From: Polymyxa betae | Taxonomy: Eukaryota; Endomyxa; Phytomyxea; Plasmodiophorida; Plasmodiophoridae | Assembly (NCBI GenBank): GCA_003693705.1 | Contig: RBZT01000706.1 | Span: 1-64,000 of the forward strand | Direction: 5' to 3' | Length of the DNA stretch: 64,000 bases | Shown here: piece after piece, positions 12,440 through 24,858 of the stretch | How the letters are laid out: each line of letters opens with the position of its first letter | Position numbering within the stretch: the first letter of the stretch is position 1 | Made by a program: the position numbers and the translations under genes | Notes under the pieces: generated by a model | Seen by the model: the letters and a program-made list of their open reading frames with translations, nothing else | What the model was told of the DNA's origin: nothing | The model's database searches: none

Positions 12440-12639
12440 TGCTGATGAAGACTTGAACTAGAATGGCATTCTAATCGACAATGAAAAACCGGGGGGACCC
12501 AATCCTACCCCATTCATCCAGCTCATCATTCAGCTAAGAGCTGCTAATGTTACGAAACTTCAGCACTGGCTAAATGAAATGTTATACCGTATTTGGAAAA
12601 AAAATACAAAAAGTTCGAGATATATTTGAAATAGATAAG

Positions 12640-14804
12640 TTAGTGAGCTGGTAAGCATGGGCAAAGTCTGCTTGTCGACCAGTGGGTAGCTTCGCATGTC
12701 GGCCATTGCTCTGATGTCAAACAAAAACCCCAAACGTCAGGCTTCTGTCGATTCGAGACGAAATTTGGTACATCACTGCCAGTGACACCTCCTCGACAGC
12801 CCCGATCGCATGGGAAGTGCATTTGTAGCGAAGAGCAATGGTTGATGTACTGGAAATGATCTCGAGAGCAGCTCCATGTTCCATTACTTATCGACCAACA
12901 AGTATCCTTGCAGCTAGCTAAAGCGATGTTAAAATTTCGGAAACAAATTGTAAGTTGAAAAATTTAAAAAAACAACTACCCCCTTCTTTGCCTGCAGTTA
13001 CAACCAGTGAGGGATTCCTTGAAAAACGATGTTCTGGTGGACAAAAAGGGGATATTCGCTTATCGATCAAGAATAGAAAACGTTGGGGGCCTGTCTGCAG
13101 AACGGTGACGCCCTTATAATCCGTTCGTGGTGTAGGTAAAGTATTCAGCTCCGCGTGTATTTTGGATTCATAATCTTCCAGGAGATACAGATAGAGGTAG
13201 TATTCTGGCTCTGCAGAAGGATTTGACGTGATCAGCGTTGATAATATGCCTATAGCGGTTACCATAGTCAACTGGAAAGGACGGATATAAATGTCAACAG
13301 AAAGAGATTTGAAGCATAGAAAGCTAGAAAGAGAAATTGCAAATTCCTACCGCCGAAAACCTGCGCCTTCGAAATATACTCTTTCAAATGCTGGTCGTAA
13401 TTGTGTTGCAGTAGATAGCTCAAATCACCAAAATCTTCAACCGGGTCCTCGGCAAATTTGGCCAGCGCCAAATACTTGGAAAAGAATTCGCGGGATACTG
13501 TAGCACCAGTTGCACCGATATTCTGATTCCTGGATATCTACAGAATAATCAGTCGACCACTAGATTCAAGCTTCGAGAGTCTTAAACTTACCCTTGGTGC
13601 AATGCATGATCTTCCTTTGCTAACAGTGTCAAGCCTCATCCAATGGTCCCAGTGATCTAATGGGAACACTGGCCCAATCTCCATCCATAGGTTTCGCTTC
13701 ACCATCCAGCCCTTGACAAAACATTTACTGAACTGCGACAAATTTGTTGACGTAGTACCAGTCCGGGAAAGAAATCCGTTCTAAACAATGCTCGATTGTC
13801 TAAAGAGTAAGGAGCAAGGCCAAGATCGTTCCAGGACGATATACACCAGATACTCTGAGCAACAGTGTTAAAAACATGCTGATTCTTATTGCAGCGTTGG
13901 AAACAATATCAATAATAATACAATGCAGATTTACAGACCGGGTCTAGATCAAGGAGTGGAGCAGTCTGTTCGAATAGGATCAGAGCATCTTCCGACAGCA
14001 GAAGATCATCTTCTATCACAACAACATGTGAATGGTTACGCTGGAGAAACAGCTGGTCTAATGCCCAGCGGTAATGCTGAGCAAGATAGGCTGTAGCGTC
14101 CTAAAAACGAATATAAATATGCATCTCTCGAATTACGAAACATGCAAGCCTGCTGTGGATATAGAAGAGGCTCTCTCTTATGACGAATGTGAGTAACCCA
14201 ATCGGAATGCAATTCCAGCAGCGCTGCAATGTCAGAATTATCTTCATCTTGCGATGCGTAAATAGCAAATTTCGAGCGTCTCGGCAGCGATTTTAAACCT
14301 ATAACAAGACAGTCGTCATTTGTCATACACAGAATCTGTAGATTACTGAATTCAACATACGATCTAGAACTGCACTGAGATAATCAGGCCGGTTGTAGGT
14401 CAGAACAAGGATAGCTGGATTTCGTGTAATATCATCGAAGTATTTTTCCTCGCGAATGATTTTCCTATACAGGTCTTCAATGGAACTCTCCCTAACTGTC
14501 TTTATTGGCGAATCCGGCATCAAGGGATTGATAGACATGATATTCTAAAGCAGATAATTAACCAATAACGGAGGAAATGGAATTTGTATACCTGATCAAT
14601 GGCTGCGAACTGGAACGGCAACAACATCGTAGTCCCTAGAGCCAGAGACACCATCACGAGGAGAGCAACTCTAAAATTCCGTCGCCACATCGGCCATCGC
14701 CTCTCTGGCCGTGTCGCCATCGTCAATTCTCCTGCATCGGGTATCTGATGACGCCCTTCTATCTCAAATGAAAAGAAAACGGGTCCCGCCCCTGTAACAG
14801 GCAC
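12640..14804 (-). CDS. MGAT1: MGAT1-type GlcNAc-transferase I with an MGAT5-like Cys-rich tail
   Basis: GT13 enzyme that adds the first GlcNAc to the oligomannose core in the Golgi, opening hybrid and complex N-glycan synthesis. The N-terminus (ATG 14804, or 14720) has a type II helix (ALLVMVSLALGTTMLLPF). Then come AILVLTYNRPDYLSAVLDRM, FAIYASQDEDN, VVVIEDDLLLSEDALILFEQ (EDD metal site), SIWCISSWNDLG, FRTDFFPGLGW, DHWDHWMR and GRSCIAPRVS, all in the family order. About eight exons with short introns. After the usual C-terminal end (SLVVTAGKEG) a 64-nt intron joins an extra exon ending at 12640 that encodes ASCKDTCW, 12 cysteines in all, and finishes RLCPC. That pattern is the C-terminal Cys-rich module of MGAT5, not part of GT13. 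See finding. Confidence 0.85.
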
Positions 14805-15084
14805 CTTAGGTACAGTAAAACCCTTCTGATGGGACCTTTACTATCAGTGATCGCTCATCCTGCCATACCTAAGATTAGAGTCTTTGCGACCGATGAATGA
14901 AGAGTGCTTGAAAACCGGCATACGACCCAGATACAAGGTTGGGGTAGCACGTCTGATCAATAAGGCTATCCTGTGGCTTTAGAATGATACCGTCAAAGAA
15001 GTTTATATAAGAAGCTAAGATATTACTAATGCTTATGCTGTGTTAGCTTTTGTTGTTTCAGAATCACGAAGCCTTGTTAGAAGA

Positions 15085-16033
15085 TTATATAGAGCGTTTT
15101 GAAACGCCATGGGTGAGCTTAGCAAGAGGATATGTGCTAACAGAGACCTTGTTCTTATCCCACTCGGCCTGGAAAACAGTCACTTTAGCTCTGTTCCAAA
15201 TTCTATGCAGCCTTAGTAAGCCATCCTGGATTCTCTGAGGTTCGCGTTCGATAAGGGCAGTGATCGCTCCAATAAATGCAAACATGATAATCAATCCGAT
15301 CACGAGAATGATAACAAGGAATGAGGTATATGCTATCCCGGGATACAGCTTCAAAGGCAGAGGCAATAGCTCCATAGATCTATAACAAAATAAGTTTAAA
15401 CAAATTGATTCTTGCAAGCAGGATTTTTGGGAAAAACTAACCTGGCGATGGCTTCGTGAACTCGTAGACCATATCTAATCTGTCGCGTCCTGAAATCTTG
15501 CAGCTCATCCAGGGTATCCGGTTTCTCATTTTTCAGCATGTATCGAAGTGTCTGCACAATGATGAACTGGGCTTCGAATTCGTCTTTGAGATCGGCCGCT
15601 TCTTGCAAGGTGAATGGCGATTTACAACGTGCTTTAAACTGTTCGAGATCTTTCATTGAGACATCATCAAGGCGCCTGATAGAGCATTCTTTCACGAGAG
15701 CCATGGCCCTATCAACGTATCGATTTTGCTGTCCATCTTCTGTGATATAGCTTTAGAATATGATTACGAAGACGGCTATCTTAACGACTTTGTGAAAGGT
15801 ACAAAAGCAGAAAACTACATAAAATCCAAAACCGTACTTAATATTTGCAATTCATCCCAGAGTCTCCTATTGACCTGGTAGAAAACTCGGTCATCTCTTG
15901 GGCCAGTTCTGGGTTCTGGTGCATCTGGATTGAAAGGGTGACAGCCGAGCGTGCCAAACACAGAGGCAGACGAGCTCGAGCATCCGATGATAATGGCAGC
16001 ATAGACAGCTGCTAGCCAGTGTCTGATCTTCAT
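15085..16033 (-). CDS. Unknown single-pass membrane protein with signal peptide
   Basis: Three exons on the minus strand. Exon 1 (16033 to about 15840) encodes a signal peptide (WLAAVYAAIIIGCSSSSASV) and GCHPFNPDAPEP. Exon 2 has the start context YVDRAMALVKEC and a long helical stretch with two further cysteines. Exon 3 has one strong membrane helix (SFLVIILVIGLIIMFAFIGA) and a 55-residue cytoplasmic tail ending VSKRSI. The intron at about 15422-15362 is clear; the first intron (about 100 nt) is less certain. It would be a type I membrane protein of about 245 residues. Family not recognised. Confidence 0.6.
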
Positions 16034-16390
16034 AGCTATGATGTGAGAGCCGATGGAATCATTGATCGATGACCGACATCATCTGCTAAAGAGGTTCCGG
16101 CATCCGGAACCATTATTGATTAATCCTGAAAAATCAACCAACTCAATTTTCCAATATCCATATCGATGTTAAATTGTATTAAACATGTTGCAATTAGACT
16201 TATCTGCAAAATTTTGTCAGAACAACTACGAGGAAGTGAAACTGCAATGTGCAATGGAATCGAAGCGGTAGACAGTTCGCACATCATGGCATTCCTGAAC
16301 CTATTAGACCGATCGCCAAAAAGCTGAGAGAATTTCGACGACGTTCAGATTCGAGACGAAATGTCGCCGGCGCCCATTGCGGATGGCTAC

Positions 16391-16594
16391 TTATATTTTT
16401 ATAAAACAAGGGCGAACGTTTAAAAATTGACGCTGGTTTCCACCAAGGGCAGGACCTGTGGGACTGCCAGGTGGAACACCATTATCGGACATGCCGCCAC
16501 CGCCATTGCCTGTGTCTATTTGGATCTGAACGACGGCGCCACCGTTAGGACCGGGGACAAACGTGACTGACTGGACGCTCTCTAAATCGGCCAA
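16391..16594 (-). CDS. Glycine-rich terminal exon or small ORF
   Basis: Open frame with SVTFVPGPNGGAVVQIQID followed by a Gly/Pro-rich tail and stop at 16391. There is no in-frame ATG at its start, so if real it is a 3' exon whose partners I could not identify. Low support. Confidence 0.2.
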   Translation of the reverse strand: MADLESVQSVTFVPGPNGGAVVQIQIDTGNGGGGMSDNGVPPGSPTGPALGGNQRQFLNVRPCFIKI

Positions 16595-16678
16595 TGAATC
16601 GACCAGTGATCAATAAAATGACCAATGAGTCAAAAGTTGCGTCACATTTCACAATCAAAGTTGGCGTTGCGGAGAATT

Positions 16679-16774
16679 TTAAAAGCGCTTTAAAGTGGAG
16701 GCCACGCAAACTTGCAAAAAAAATCGAAAAAATACCTATTGTTCACAGAACAGCGAAGTTAAAAGCGCTTTAAA
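16679..16774. repeat. Paired TTAAAAGCGCTTTAAA words, 80 bp apart
   Basis: The 16-bp word containing the palindrome AAAGCGCTTT occurs at 16679-16694 and again at 16759-16774, with a related CCTTTAAAAG just after. Near-palindromic, spaced by about eight helical turns. Possibly a regulatory or replication-related element; nothing else supports a function. Confidence 0.45.
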
Positions 16775-16873
16775 TCCCCTTTAAAAGCAGAAGTTTAAAG
16801 CTACGGAAAGCGCATGTTTGATACCCCCTAAGAGGAAGCTGATATTTTGGGTTTTTATTGAGCTTTTGGAATC

Positions 16874-17400
16874 TTAAATTGCAGCACCGTCATACTGCTG
16901 CAGAATGCTCTTCATCTGCTTATAAAGCTCTTGGTCGCTTTTCATATTGTGGGCAATCTCCATTGCTCGCAAATGCGTCCTTGATGAAGAGTTTCAGATA
17001 AATAGGGTTCTAAACGATGAGATCTGTCGAATTACGAAATAATAATTTTAGTTGGAACCCTTTGGAAGGCCTCAATAGGCCCCGGAAATTTCCCATACAA
17101 AAATTGTCGGTTTAAGACTGCCCGCACTGTAGATCAAATATTTTCTAAAGGGATTAGGAATTGAGTGAATCATGTAGGGAAATATCATTGCCATTGTCTT
17201 CCATTATGAATCAACTGCGGTACGAGCTCTGTCCAAATTTCAGCAAGTTCTAACTGATATCCTTGCGTATGGAACAGTTCGGGTGAATGGCTATGTCACT
17301 CGCAATCCAAATATTTCCAGAAATAAAACAATGTTGTATTTATGAAAATTGGATTTCATTTTCACAACGCGCTTCCTAATAGCGTTCAAATTGCGCTATC
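16874..17400 (-). other. Coding-like exons, gene not resolved
   Basis: On the minus strand, about 17310-17210 reads GYQLELAEIWTELVPQLIHN and a final exon reads RAMEIAHNMKSDQELYKQMK then ILQQYDGAAI before TAA at 16874. Both have natural protein composition, but I could not connect them with confident splice sites to each other or to the coiled-coil gene upstream. They may be its 3' exons or a separate gene. Confidence 0.3.
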
Positions 17401-17450
17401 GTTGGTCTGAATCAGCTATTCTGGTTACTGTGCTATCACACAATTTATCA

Positions 17451-19240
17451 TCAATGTAAATAGCCAATGAGAAAGAAAGACGCACGTTCGAATAGATAAG
17501 GCTGTCCAAATCCCGGTCTCTGTAATTGGCCTTCACCGTGAGAATGAGATATCCAAAGTCGATTCGGAAGGGATTGCCAGAAATCGTATAACTTTTCGTC
17601 GAATTCGCTGCAGTTAATAAACGGGTGCTCACAAACGTCGTAGCAGCTTGGCGTGAAGAGATTCAAACTTAAAACCGCTGGTTGAATGCTATTCTAGAGA
17701 TTCATCAATAAGCAATCCTTCATCTTCCTAAACCATTTGTCCTATTCCTGGAGCGTGAATCTATGCCTGAATTCAGATAGAGCACAAATCGACATCGGGT
17801 TTCTACATACTGCCAGAGCCTGTCTTGAGATTGATTCTGCCGCTTTTTGCGATCTCATCAATACAGTGCTGAATCCAACGAAGTTTGGATTCTGTGGTCT
17901 GGGTCGCATCTACAGGCATTGTTTCTGTTTTCGAGACCCTGTATAATAATAAGATTGGGAAGTTTCCACATTCAGAAGTCAACTTTCTCTGCATCGACTC
18001 TGGTTCGGGTTTGTCCTTATTTTGCTTTCTGATCGTGATTCAGAATAACAGATCTTTCGAAACGTGTTATCTTACATTTTGGTTTGGCTCAGCTTTGAGG
18101 CCGACGATGTCACGGCCGATCTTCTGGAGCGAGGCTATCCATTGGGGTGAGATTTTATCGATGAAATCCAATATAAGAATAACCTGAGCGAATGACGGAA
18201 CCGATGTCGCGGACGGAAGCGATCTTGCAGAGCAGGAAGAACGAGTTGCGCCCAAATTCAGCTTCAGCTTTTTACGAACGGCATCGCGATCTTCTTTCAA
18301 TTTGGAGTTCATCTGTAAAGCAGTATTAAAAGCACTCGAATTACAGGATGGAATAGTACAGCAATTATCAAATTAATTAGAATGGTAAGTTGAGAGAGAT
18401 TAAAGGCTATAAAAAAACGATTCGAAAAGTTGTTACTTGTAAGAGATTATAAACAAGGCGTTCCAGCTCTTCGACTTTCTGTTCGTCTTTCGAGCTGGAT
18501 CGCGACTCTGTCACAGAAGGGACAACGATGTCGATATTACGCTCAACATTCGGCTGATGAATGATGGCAGCGTCGTCCTCGGCTGGAGAAGGTTTCGAAA
18601 CGCGGTTCGACGAAGGCGTATCAGCAATCAGGGACTTTGCCATTTTGATTTCGTCTCGTAAAGTGTGAATGGTGTGCTTGCTAACGGCAAGATCGGCCAA
18701 TGCCTACAAGAACGAAATCCTCAACAAAAATCAAATACAAAACCATTCACCTAAACTCGATTGTTGATTGCAAAAAGCAAATTATAACAATGAACTCAAT
18801 CACCTTATCTCGCTGCTGCTTGATATCTTCACAATGATGCTCCAATTGCTTTCTCTCAAGCTCGAACTCCGACTTCAGCGATTCGATCTGAACCATCGCT
18901 TGTTGCAGTTCTTGGCATTTGGTGTCGTAGCGTTCCCTGGCTCTCTCTGCCTCGCAGCGTCGGACGGATTCCACCTCCTCGACACGGGTCTGGAGAGCTT
19001 TCAATGCTGCGACGATCGCCCGAGACGTGGACAAAGCGCCTCCTAACCCACGATTATCAACAATAACGCCATCACAGAACACAGCACGACACCTTGCTCG
19101 GAATTATCTGCTGTCATGCATGAAAACCAACGCTTCGGTGTCTCGTTGCTCTCGACGATAGTCGGAACGAAACCGAAATTGAAGCAGCGAGCGTCACAGA
19201 CTGCCGGTTTCGAACAAACAACATTCGGCGTTCCGTCCAT
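17451..19240 (-). CDS. Coiled-coil protein of unknown function
   Basis: ATG at 19240 opens an exon with six cysteines (VCSKPAVCDARCFNFGF), followed by exons forming a long coiled coil (ALQTRVEEVESVRRCEAERA; ESLKSEFELERKQLEHHCED; HTLRDEIKMAKSLIAD). Then come a Ser/Pro/Asp-rich linker, a second short coil (KVEELERLVYNLLQ), MNSKLKEDRDAVRKKLKLNL and shorter exons (ASLQKIGRDIVGLKAEPNQN; SKLRWIQHCIDEIAKSGRIN). Seven or more introns of about 45-100 nt are readable. The last exon (NLFTPSCYDVCEHPFINCSE) ends at 17451, but another frame across the same region also looks coding, so the 3' end is provisional. No named family recognised. Confidence 0.5.
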
Positions 19241-19319
19241 GCAAGACGTTGCCGGTTGATCGATCGTGTCGTGACAATTTCATGGTAAAACAAAGGTCAA
19301 ACAGCGACAAAAAAAGGAA

Positions 19320-19402
19320 TCCCCTCTACCCGGATCGAACGGGTGACCTGAGCATTACAGTACAACTACAGTGCCCCGCTCTTCCAGCTGAGCTAAGAGG
19401 GG
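19320..19402 (-). tRNA. tRNA-Tyr(GTA) with 10-nt intron
   Basis: Acceptor stem CCCCTCT pairs with AGAGGGG; D arm TAGCTCAGCTGGAAGAGC; anticodon loop CTGTAGA with GTA anticodon; T arm CCCGTTCGATCCGGG. A 10-nt intron (19356-19365) sits one base 3' of the anticodon, the canonical position and typical of nuclear tRNA-Tyr. The mature length is 73 nt. A run of seven T on the transcribed strand (19309-19315) follows as the Pol III terminator. Confidence 0.95.
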
Positions 19403-19915
19403 AATTGCATGCAAGTGATAGATGGAAACCGAAATAGAATCGCGAAGAAAAAGAGGCGTAATAACGGCAAAATAAACAGCCATGACCAGAGCTGCGAATC
19501 CGAATCGAACTTCGTGTCACATCGCCTGATAGATCTTACTGTGCTGCCTCTCTCCGGCCCGACGAGATTCTCTCAGATCGACAGTTTTCTTCATTGCTTT
19601 CTGTGTAAACCGTCATTGTCCAGAAATTGCTAGGGAAGAGAAAACGTGACCGAAATTGTATGCTGATCTTGGGATATCGCTTGTAATTGCTAAATGAGGA
19701 ATCTGAATCTTCGGTGCAAAACCATTGCAATCACAACTATGTCTTGCTGGGGCTGGAGAGATCATCGGTCGTGAAGCATTGCAGCCGCTGCTTTCAAGCT
19801 ATTTTAGTTTGGCAGCATCATGTAGGGCTGCGTCCTACATTGGGCGCGGCCCTCTCCTCGTTATGTTGACTTGACCCTCTCAAAGTGATCCCAAAGTACA
19901 TTTGCTGCCGTCATC

Positions 19916-21946
19916 ATGTATGCAACCATGACTCGGAGTCTAGGCTGCAGAACGTTTAGCACCAAGAATCAAACCAAGCTCTGGATCGGCGGAAAGGCGG
20001 TCCCATCGCTGTCGACAGCGCCGTCGTATGCAATTCACAATCCAGCCACACACGAGCTTGTCACACATGTGCCTGAAACCGACCCGGAAGAAATGGTGGA
20101 AGCCATTCAAAATGCCAAAGAAGCCTATCATGAGTATGCCGTTAGCCGTTGTTGTTTCATCACTTATTTCTTGATCCAGTTGGCGTATGACCCCGATTTC
20201 AGTTAGGCAAAGGATTATGCTAAAATATCAAGGTTCGATTAGACAAAATATGGATAAAATTGCGAACTCCATCGGTAATATTTGCAGCTTTCAAACTCGC
20301 TTTTGAACGACTTCCGTGTTCAGTAAAGGAGAATGGCAAGATCTATAGTGATGCCATCGGAGATGTCACGCGTGGTCTCGAAGTTGTTGAACACAGCTGT
20401 GCGTTAGCCTCCCACGTGATGGGAGAGACCGTAGAAAATGTCTCAAGAGATATTGATACGTACAGCTACAGGCAGCCTCTGGGTCAGCTGCAAACGAATC
20501 GTCTTTCAATTTTGTAACATGGTTCTTTCGAAGGCGTTGTTGCCGGTATTTGCCCGTTCAACTTCCCTGCCATGATCCCACTCTGGATGTTCCCCATTGC
20601 GGTTACTTGCGGGAATACCTTCATATTGAAGCCTTCAGAGCGAACTCCAACTGCAGCGATGATTTTGACAGAACTGGTAGCAGAAAGCGCTCGTGTTTGG
20701 ACCACCTCTATTGAAAAATCTGTTAGGCTTCTGAGGCTGGTCTTCCTAACGGTGTTCTTAATGTGGTTCATGGATCAAGACCGGCCGTCGATTTTCTGTG
20801 TGACCACGACGACATTAAAGCGATATCTTTCGTCGGTTCGAGCGTTGCTGGAAGACATATCCACGCAAGAGCTAGCGCTAATGGAAAACGAGTTCAAGTA
20901 GGTTGTTCAGTTAGGGGAATTTCTTCTCTAATTGTCCATTAGGCCAATCTTGGTGCTAAAAACCATTGTGCGATCCTTCCGGATGCTGATAAAGAATCCA
21001 CTTTAAATAACCTGGTTGCTGCTGCCTTTGGTGCTTCTGGACAACGTTGCATGGCTCTTTCGGTTGCGGTCTTCGTTGGCGATTCTATAAAATGGCTGGA
21101 TGATCTCCGAGAGAAGGCCTCGAAGCTGAATCTGGGTATTGGCACTGATCCAGAATCGCATCTGGGCCCGATGATCTCTCCAGCGTATGTTTTATCTCAT
21201 TCTGCCGGTCAAATGCGATTTCACATTCTGAGAATAGTGCTGTCACACGTGCCAAACAGCTGATTGATAGTGCTGTTAATAGCGGTGCTGAACCGGTTTT
21301 AGACGGCCGGGATTTCAAGTCTGAAAAGTATCCGAAGGTAAGCCGAAAAAACGTCATTGCAATTGTCCTGATTTCTCGCAAGGGAAACTGGTTAGGTCCA
21401 ACGATTTTATCAAATGTGAACACGTCTATGGACGCATATGTTCAGGTTGGGGGATTTTCAGACGTCCATGCTTTTCTGATCTTTGTAAAGGAAATATTTG
21501 GTCCAGTCTTGTTAGTTATGCATGCGGCGACTTTAGATGACGCCATCAAACTCATCAATGAGAACCCACACGGCAATGGTTGTGCAGTTTTCACAAGCTC
21601 TGGATACAATGCTCGGAAATTCCAGTTGCATGCTGATGTTGGTCAAGTGGGCATCAATCTGCCCATTCCTGTACCGCTTCCGTTTTTCAGTTTCACGGTT
21701 TGGCTATATGCGAGTCAGTATCTGTCTCGCTTAAATGTGGTCGAATTAGGGCTCGAGGAGTTCATTTTTGGGAACGAATCATTTCTATGGCAAAGAGGGC
21801 GTCCATTTTTATACACAAATCAAAACGGTTTGAATGGTTGAACTGACAGCGACTTGTCTAACAGTTCTCCTTAGATCACATCGAATTGGCGATCGCCAGA
21901 CAAACCATCGGAAAAACTAAACACATCAATGCCCATTTTGAAGTAA
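19916..21946 (+). CDS. ALDH6A1: Methylmalonate-semialdehyde dehydrogenase (ALDH6A1)
   Basis: Mitochondrial CoA-dependent aldehyde dehydrogenase of valine and pyrimidine breakdown. The N-terminus ([18 protein letters not shown]) suits mitochondrial import. Exons then give [90 protein letters not shown], the catalytic cysteine in [50 protein letters not shown] and [18 protein letters not shown], ending MPILK. All family landmarks are in frame once about ten introns of 41-60 nt are removed, so the gene is intact. One intron (near 20690-20740) is either 32 or 41 nt; the 41-nt version aligns better. Confidence 0.93.
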
Positions 21947-21963
21947 ATAATATAAACAGTATT

Positions 21964-24473
21964 TTAAATTCGAACAATTTCAATCCGAGTTCGTTCCTGA
22001 ATCGGAGTCACTCCCGAATGGATGACAACACGGGCGTACGTTCCTGAACTGTTCTTGCCTTTTACCAGCTGTCCAGAGTTCACGAACAAGCTGTTGCCGG
22101 CTGTTCTAGCGTATTGTCCCAGCTGCGAAGGCAAGAAGAACAAATCAGGGATGGGCGCCTCTAAGTTATACTTTTTCATGTGTGTCCAATCGATACTGGC
22201 CCCCGGAGGAGGAGCTGTCAGTGGATACAGCGATCGTTGATGCAGCAGATATGAGCACAGTCTCGAGACTCGATTCGCTTGGGCACCTGACAACGATTAG
22301 AATCCCCTCGAGACAAGATTCTTTTATATAGAATACCCATTGATGCTTTGGACACCTCATTTCCAGCTAAATGAAAAACGATATCATGGCTCATAACACA
22401 AAGCTTCACTCCATTAACCGTAAAGACGGAAGGATTGGGCAGGTGCACGATCTAAAAATGTAAGAGTGTGAAATAAGGGTTTTACAGAAACCGACCTTCG
22501 AATCCATGTTTTGGGGAGAAGAAGACCTAAAGCAAAAAGGCGGTTCCGGAAAGCAAGCAACATGTTGGGATTCACGAAGATGCGGAACAGTGAAAACCCT
22601 TGTTTCAACATCCTGTAATTTCTGAGAAATTTCTGACCATAAATCATCACGAACTTGAGCAGGGAACTAACAAGCGTTAGTACAGCAATACAGTGTTATG
22701 AAATTCCAAACTTTATCTGTAGAAGCGTTGTTGTCGAGATCGACGAACGGTCCAGATAAAATAAGCAGTGTTGGGGCTCTTTTCCTCACTTCTTCCAGCA
22801 GATCACACAAAGGCGAGAACACCAAATCGTTTTCGAATGTGAACGGTCCGCTGGCGAACATAATTGAAATCTCTAAAACAAAAACAGTCAGTCAATGAAA
22901 AGAGCGATCAACATGAAACAGTTTTCAAGAAACGTCTACAATAATTGACAGAATAAATCCTAACTGACCTGAAGGCATGTTATCAGTAACCATTGGGCTT
23001 GGTGACGACAATAGCTTTGGCACGTAAACCTCCTTAACAAGCAGGTTGTTTCCAGTCGGGTTGAAGCCTCTTATAACGCAGACCATGCCTGGGAAGAAAC
23101 CCCATTGCGCCTTATCATCAGTCGGAAGGGTCAACAAAACCTACTGAGAGCTCAGCATTTTTGATAAGAAAAATGTAAACTCAATAAACCAAGAAAGAAG
23201 TTGAAAACCACAAAAAAAAACAGTCAATCACGTCTGCGCAAACAGAATTGGTGAGTTAAAACTCCCAAAAAGACAACGGACCCTTTCAGTGCCTCGACGT
23301 AACCAAGTATCAGTGATATGCAACTTATTATTGGTATTATATGTCCAAATCGAACCACCACAGATTACTTCAGAAGCGGAGGCCACATCAAGCGGGCACA
23401 AATCGTCAATGGTCGATCCTGCAAGCTGCGTCGAGCAGATCGATTCTAGGAACGCATCCTCACGCTCCTGTCGTACTGCACCATAAAATCAGATTTGATA
23501 GAGTCAGCCAATAAACACGAATCACATCTGTTAATTAGCTCTCGAGGTTGGAACATGTATCGAAACTTGCTCTCCCAACTTTCGAGGTTGAACTCGATTT
23601 GGAGGTTTTCGCGATCTTCTCGGGAAACGGGCCGGAAATCGTTCAGCTCCAGATTGAGACTTTGAACAGTCCGGCCACGGTTTGTTCGCTGGGCGTACGA
23701 CTCCGATGGAGCTGCAGGTGATGCAAATATCGAAGGCGACATGAACCTGAGGATGTCCAACAACATTGAAATTCGCTGCACCAAATGATTGGAATCAACT
23801 TGAAACTTTTACTTCCAAACCGTAAAAGCAGCTTCGTATCAGAAACTATCTGAAATGAAAAAGTATCAACGCATAAAGAAAACTTAAGCGAAAATGTCAA
23901 GAGCCGATCATAAAGCAACTTGTCGTACGTTTTTGAAGCCTGAGCAGGTTTAGCAATTGGCGGTGGGCTCGTAATATTAGGCTTAGCGGTGACGCTGAGA
24001 ACAGCATCCAATTGCGTCGAGAACGAACTCGTTAACAGTTGCGTTTGTGAAACAGCCACCGGCGACACGACATTCTTCTGACGAAGTAGCAGCGTCGACG
24101 ACTTGTTCGGCGTTCTCAAAGTTTCCTTCGCCAATCTCCAGGAACAGATTATTAACGAAGCATAATCCGAAAGAAATGAAATACTTTTTCTGATTTTCCT
24201 TATGCAGATAGCGCTCCAGCGCGTCCAAATGCGAAATCGAAATATCATCATCGATTCGATTATTGAATGCATACGCTAGCCAGGAATTAACCAGGTCGTC
24301 GCCAGATATGTTGAACAGCGAGCAGAGAGAGACACCTGCAGATCTGATCAGCACCGGCGCGGATAGAACGAGGCGCCTCGCGACTCACATCGTTGGATGA
24401 TCTGGACGTCACGGCGCTTGTCTAGGTCGAGCCCAGCTATAACCTGGATCTGGTCATGATCAGGATTGCTCAT
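21964..24473 (-). CDS. POLA2: DNA polymerase alpha subunit B (POLA2)
   Basis: Non-catalytic B subunit of the polymerase alpha-primase complex, nuclear, needed to start replication. ATG at 24473 (MSNPDHDQIQVIAGLDLD) is joined through a 54-nt intron to SLCSLFNISGDDLVNSWLAY, then a helical N-domain and a Ser/Thr/Pro linker. The OB and phosphoesterase-like parts follow: YMFQPRELINRCDS, FFPGMVCVIRGFNPTGN, PTLLILSGPFVDLDN, SVFTVNGVKLCVMSHDIVFH, HQRSLYPLTAPPPG and the family's end VNSGQLVKGKNSSGTYARVV...IEIVRI. Many short introns. Domain order and C-terminus match animal and fungal POLA2; length (about 550-600 aa) is normal. I did not fix every internal junction. Confidence 0.9.
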
Positions 24474-24858
24474 GAAGGCGATCAGCTAAATAGAATTATG
24501 CGCAGCTCTTTCTTAGAGGGACACCCAATGATGATAGCTCTAGAAGCCCATTGCCTATGAAGCTGTAATGTTACATGCTTGGTCCATACACACAGTGATA
24601 AAGCGCCATACAGCAGAATTTCTTGACGAGCGAGTATTTCTTCCATGAGAGCTAATCGTTATGGGATCCTAAACTATGCACTCACCGGAAATCTCATTAA
24701 ATCACAGCCAAGATGACTGAAAATCTGGCTGGCTATGAAATGCTTTTGGCCATGATGCCTGTAATGCATTTAAACCGACATTGCAGAAGTGAATTTTTCG
24801 CCATACAGACGATACTCGAGACAGACGATGTTCCGGATTGACTATGTTGATATGAACT

